From assembly GCA_048061315.1 (NCBI GenBank), contig JBGMRJ010000119.1, forward strand, positions 1 to 7,876: a DNA stretch of 7,876 nucleotides. The letters run 5' to 3'. Positions 6,566 to 7,876 of this stretch are shown piece by piece. The notes under the pieces were generated by a model that was given only the letters and a program-made list of their open reading frames with translations, was not told where the DNA came from and made no database searches. The DNA is from CAYQUC01 sp048061315. Lineage in GTDB: Bacteria; Pseudomonadota; Gammaproteobacteria; UBA6429; Thiohalophilaceae. The position numbers and the translations under genes are program-made. The number at the start of each line of letters is the position of its first letter. Positions within the stretch are counted from its first letter, which is position 1.

Positions 6566-6746
6566 AATGTGATTCAATTTTGTAATTGTTATAGAACTAA
6601 ATCGGCAGTTGTTGTATTTTTTAAAGCATGATTTTTATGTGGTTAATAGATCCCCAATATTGTTTTAACTGAGCAGGCTTCAATAACCATTTCTTACCGG
6701 ATACCTTATATAATAGCCAAGTATTCAATATTCGGGGTTTCAGGGC
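6566..6746. other. Divergent intergenic region between the operon and rlmL
   Basis: This 181-bp AT-rich stretch must hold the promoters for both the minus-strand operon and plus-strand rlmL. It contains a TATAAT hexamer for the plus strand (6709-6714) and a weak TATAAC for the minus strand (6593-6588, 22 nt before ATG 6565) without a convincing -35 box. An imperfect inverted repeat (6652-6662 and 6726-6737) is also present. I see no coding frame or RNA gene in it. Confidence 0.6.
6709..6714 (+). promoter_or_regulatory. Possible sigma-70 -10 box for rlmL
   Basis: A perfect TATAAT hexamer 32 nt before the GTG start. The -35 region at the proper spacing (about 6685-6692, AACCATTT) does not match TTGACA well, and there is no extended -10 TG. 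The promoter would be weak or activator-dependent, or the hexamer is chance in AT-rich DNA. Confidence 0.35.
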
Positions 6747-7876
6747 GTGTCAAAATCATTTTTTATTAGTTGTAGTCCTGCCCTGGTTGGCAATGTAAGT
6801 GAAGAGTTACTAACTATCGGCATTAAAGCTGGCCGACAATCAAAAGCAGGTATTTATTTTGACGGTAATTTAGAGGATGCATACCGGGTATGTTTATGGT
6901 CGCGAGTCGCAAACCGGGTTTTTCTTGAATTACACCAGCATGAAGTTAAGACAGAACAGGATTTATACGATCAAATTCAGGCTATTAACTGGTTAGAACA
7001 TTTTGATGTTGATTGTTCGATTGCCATCCATTGTAATATTGTTCGTTCTAAAATCAACAATAGTCACTATGCGGCTCTGAAGGCAAAAGATGCGATCGTA
7101 GACCAATTTCGTACTAATTGTGGTGAACGCCCCAATATTGATACTGAAAATCCCGATATCCGAATCATGTTGTATCTGTTTAAGAACCAGCTCACCGTCA
7201 GCTTTGATCTGTCGGGTGAGAGTCTTCATAAACGTGCTTATCGAACTGAAGCCGGGCTGGCACCTTTAAAAGAGAATCTTGCGGCGGCATTATTGTTTAA
7301 TGCCAACTGGCCGACAATTGCAAAATCGGGTGGTGCCTGTCTCGACCCTATGTGCGGTTCGGCGAGTTTTTTAATCGAAGCCGCGATGATGGCCGCCGAT
7401 ATTGCGCCCGGATTAAATCGAGAGGTTTTTGGATTTAGTAAATGGAAGCAACATGATACGGCCATATTTGAGTCACTGCTTACCGAGGCTGCTGAACGTC
7501 GCGACATCGGTTTAAAAAAATGTCCCGAGATTATTGGCTATGATGCTAATCAAAAAATGGTTCAAGTTGCTATCGACAATATTGCACGCATTGGATTGCA
7601 GGATTACATACAGGTTAAACATTTAGGTTTAAGGGATTTTCAATTAAAAGACGTTACTGCCGGATTAATGATTAGTAACCCACCCTACGGTAAACGTATT
7701 GGCAGTGTTAGTCGGATGCCTGAATTATATTCTAATATCGGAAAATTAATTAAATTACATTTGCGTGGCTGGCAGGTTGGCATTTTACTGGCCGATCGAA
7801 ATCTGGATTTTGAGCTTGGCATGACAACAGTAACAAGTTACCCGGTTAAAAATGGTGCGCTGGATTGTTTTTTTCA
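6747..7876 (+). CDS. rlmL: 23S rRNA (guanine-N2)-methyltransferase RlmL/RlmKL, 3'-truncated by the window
   Basis: Cytoplasmic SAM-dependent enzyme that methylates G2445 of 23S rRNA in E. coli (RlmL half of the fused RlmKL). The visible 376 codons have no stop. N-terminal residues 1-60 (FFISCSPALVGNVSEELL, then EDAYRVCLWSRVANRVFLEL) match the family opening. A THUMP domain covers about 45-155, followed by the HKRAYR linker (161-166). The UPF0020-type methyltransferase domain has SAM motif I LDPMCGSASFLIEAA (199-213) and the catalytic NPPYG (311-315). E. coli RlmKL is about 700 residues, so if this is the fused form the RlmK domain lies beyond the window. GTG 6747 is the only reasonable start between the in-frame stop at 6714-6716 and the first family-conserved residues; a GGGG at 6734-6737 is a possible weak ribosome site. 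It is transcribed divergently from the operon and its function looks unrelated to it. Confidence 0.95.
   Translation, partial: MSKSFFISCSPALVGNVSEELLTIGIKAGRQSKAGIYFDGNLEDAYRVCLWSRVANRVFLELHQHEVKTEQDLYDQIQAINWLEHFDVDCSIAIHCNIVRSKINNSHYAALKAKDAIVDQFRTNCGERPNIDTENPDIRIMLYLFKNQLTVSFDLSGESLHKRAYRTEAGLAPLKENLAAALLFNANWPTIAKSGGACLDPMCGSASFLIEAAMMAADIAPGLNREVFGFSKWKQHDTAIFESLLTEAAERRDIGLKKCPEIIGYDANQKMVQVAIDNIARIGLQDYIQVKHLGLRDFQLKDVTAGLMISNPPYGKRIGSVSRMPELYSNIGKLIKLHLRGWQVGILLADRNLDFELGMTTVTSYPVKNGALDCFF

Noticed and set aside
6566..6746. Riboswitch or small RNA in the divergent intergenic region
   Set aside because: No recognisable riboswitch core, compact GC-rich stems or terminator was seen. 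Only loose promoter-like hexamers and one imperfect inverted repeat are present.
6993..7507. Two minus-strand frames of 78 and 89 codons
   Set aside because: They lie antisense to the strongly conserved rlmL coding sequence, and their translations show no recognisable domain.

Overview
The window looks like part of a gammaproteobacterial chromosome: AT-rich, densely packed, with an Mla-type (MCE) lipid-transport operon, a class GN (proteobacterial) sortase and an rlmL/rlmKL-type 23S rRNA methyltransferase. The two runs of 100 Ns, each flanked by an identical 55-bp direct repeat, mark a draft short-read assembly. I cannot name the species from the sequence.

Layout. At the left edge, on the plus strand, is a sortase truncated by the window start (1-611). 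It converges, two bases apart, on a seven-gene minus-strand cluster that reads from about 6565 down to 614. In transcription order the cluster encodes: an HDOD-PP2C (SpoIIE-type) phosphatase; an RsbW-like HATPase kinase; a single-domain STAS protein; an MlaE permease; an MlaF ATPase; an MlaD/MCE substrate-binding protein; and a PqiC-like auxiliary lipoprotein. Every junction is tight: 9 nt or less, or overlapping, including a TAATG stop/start overlap. The cluster is therefore probably one operon. A 181-bp divergent intergenic region (6566-6746) separates it from rlmL, which starts with GTG at 6747 and runs off the right edge.

How the genes work together. The last four genes make a complete MCE-type ABC system: permease, ATPase, periplasmic MCE subunit anchored in the inner membrane, and outer-membrane lipoprotein. 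Such systems move phospholipids or other lipids between the membranes. The first three genes are the parts of an Rsb-style partner switch: phosphatase, serine kinase and STAS antagonist. No sigma factor gene is seen in the window. The STAS gene sits exactly where an MlaB-like subunit of the transporter would be expected. The main hypothesis is that a phospho-switch on the STAS protein controls the lipid transporter directly, or that the STAS protein serves both modules.

Assembly caveat. Both N runs interrupt genes (the MCE gene and the phosphatase gene). If the 100 Ns and one 55-bp copy are removed at each site, both reading frames continue to natural C-termini: a TAATG junction for MCE and a DDIT metal-binding motif for PP2C. 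Both genes are therefore almost certainly intact, and the gaps are scaffolding artefacts.
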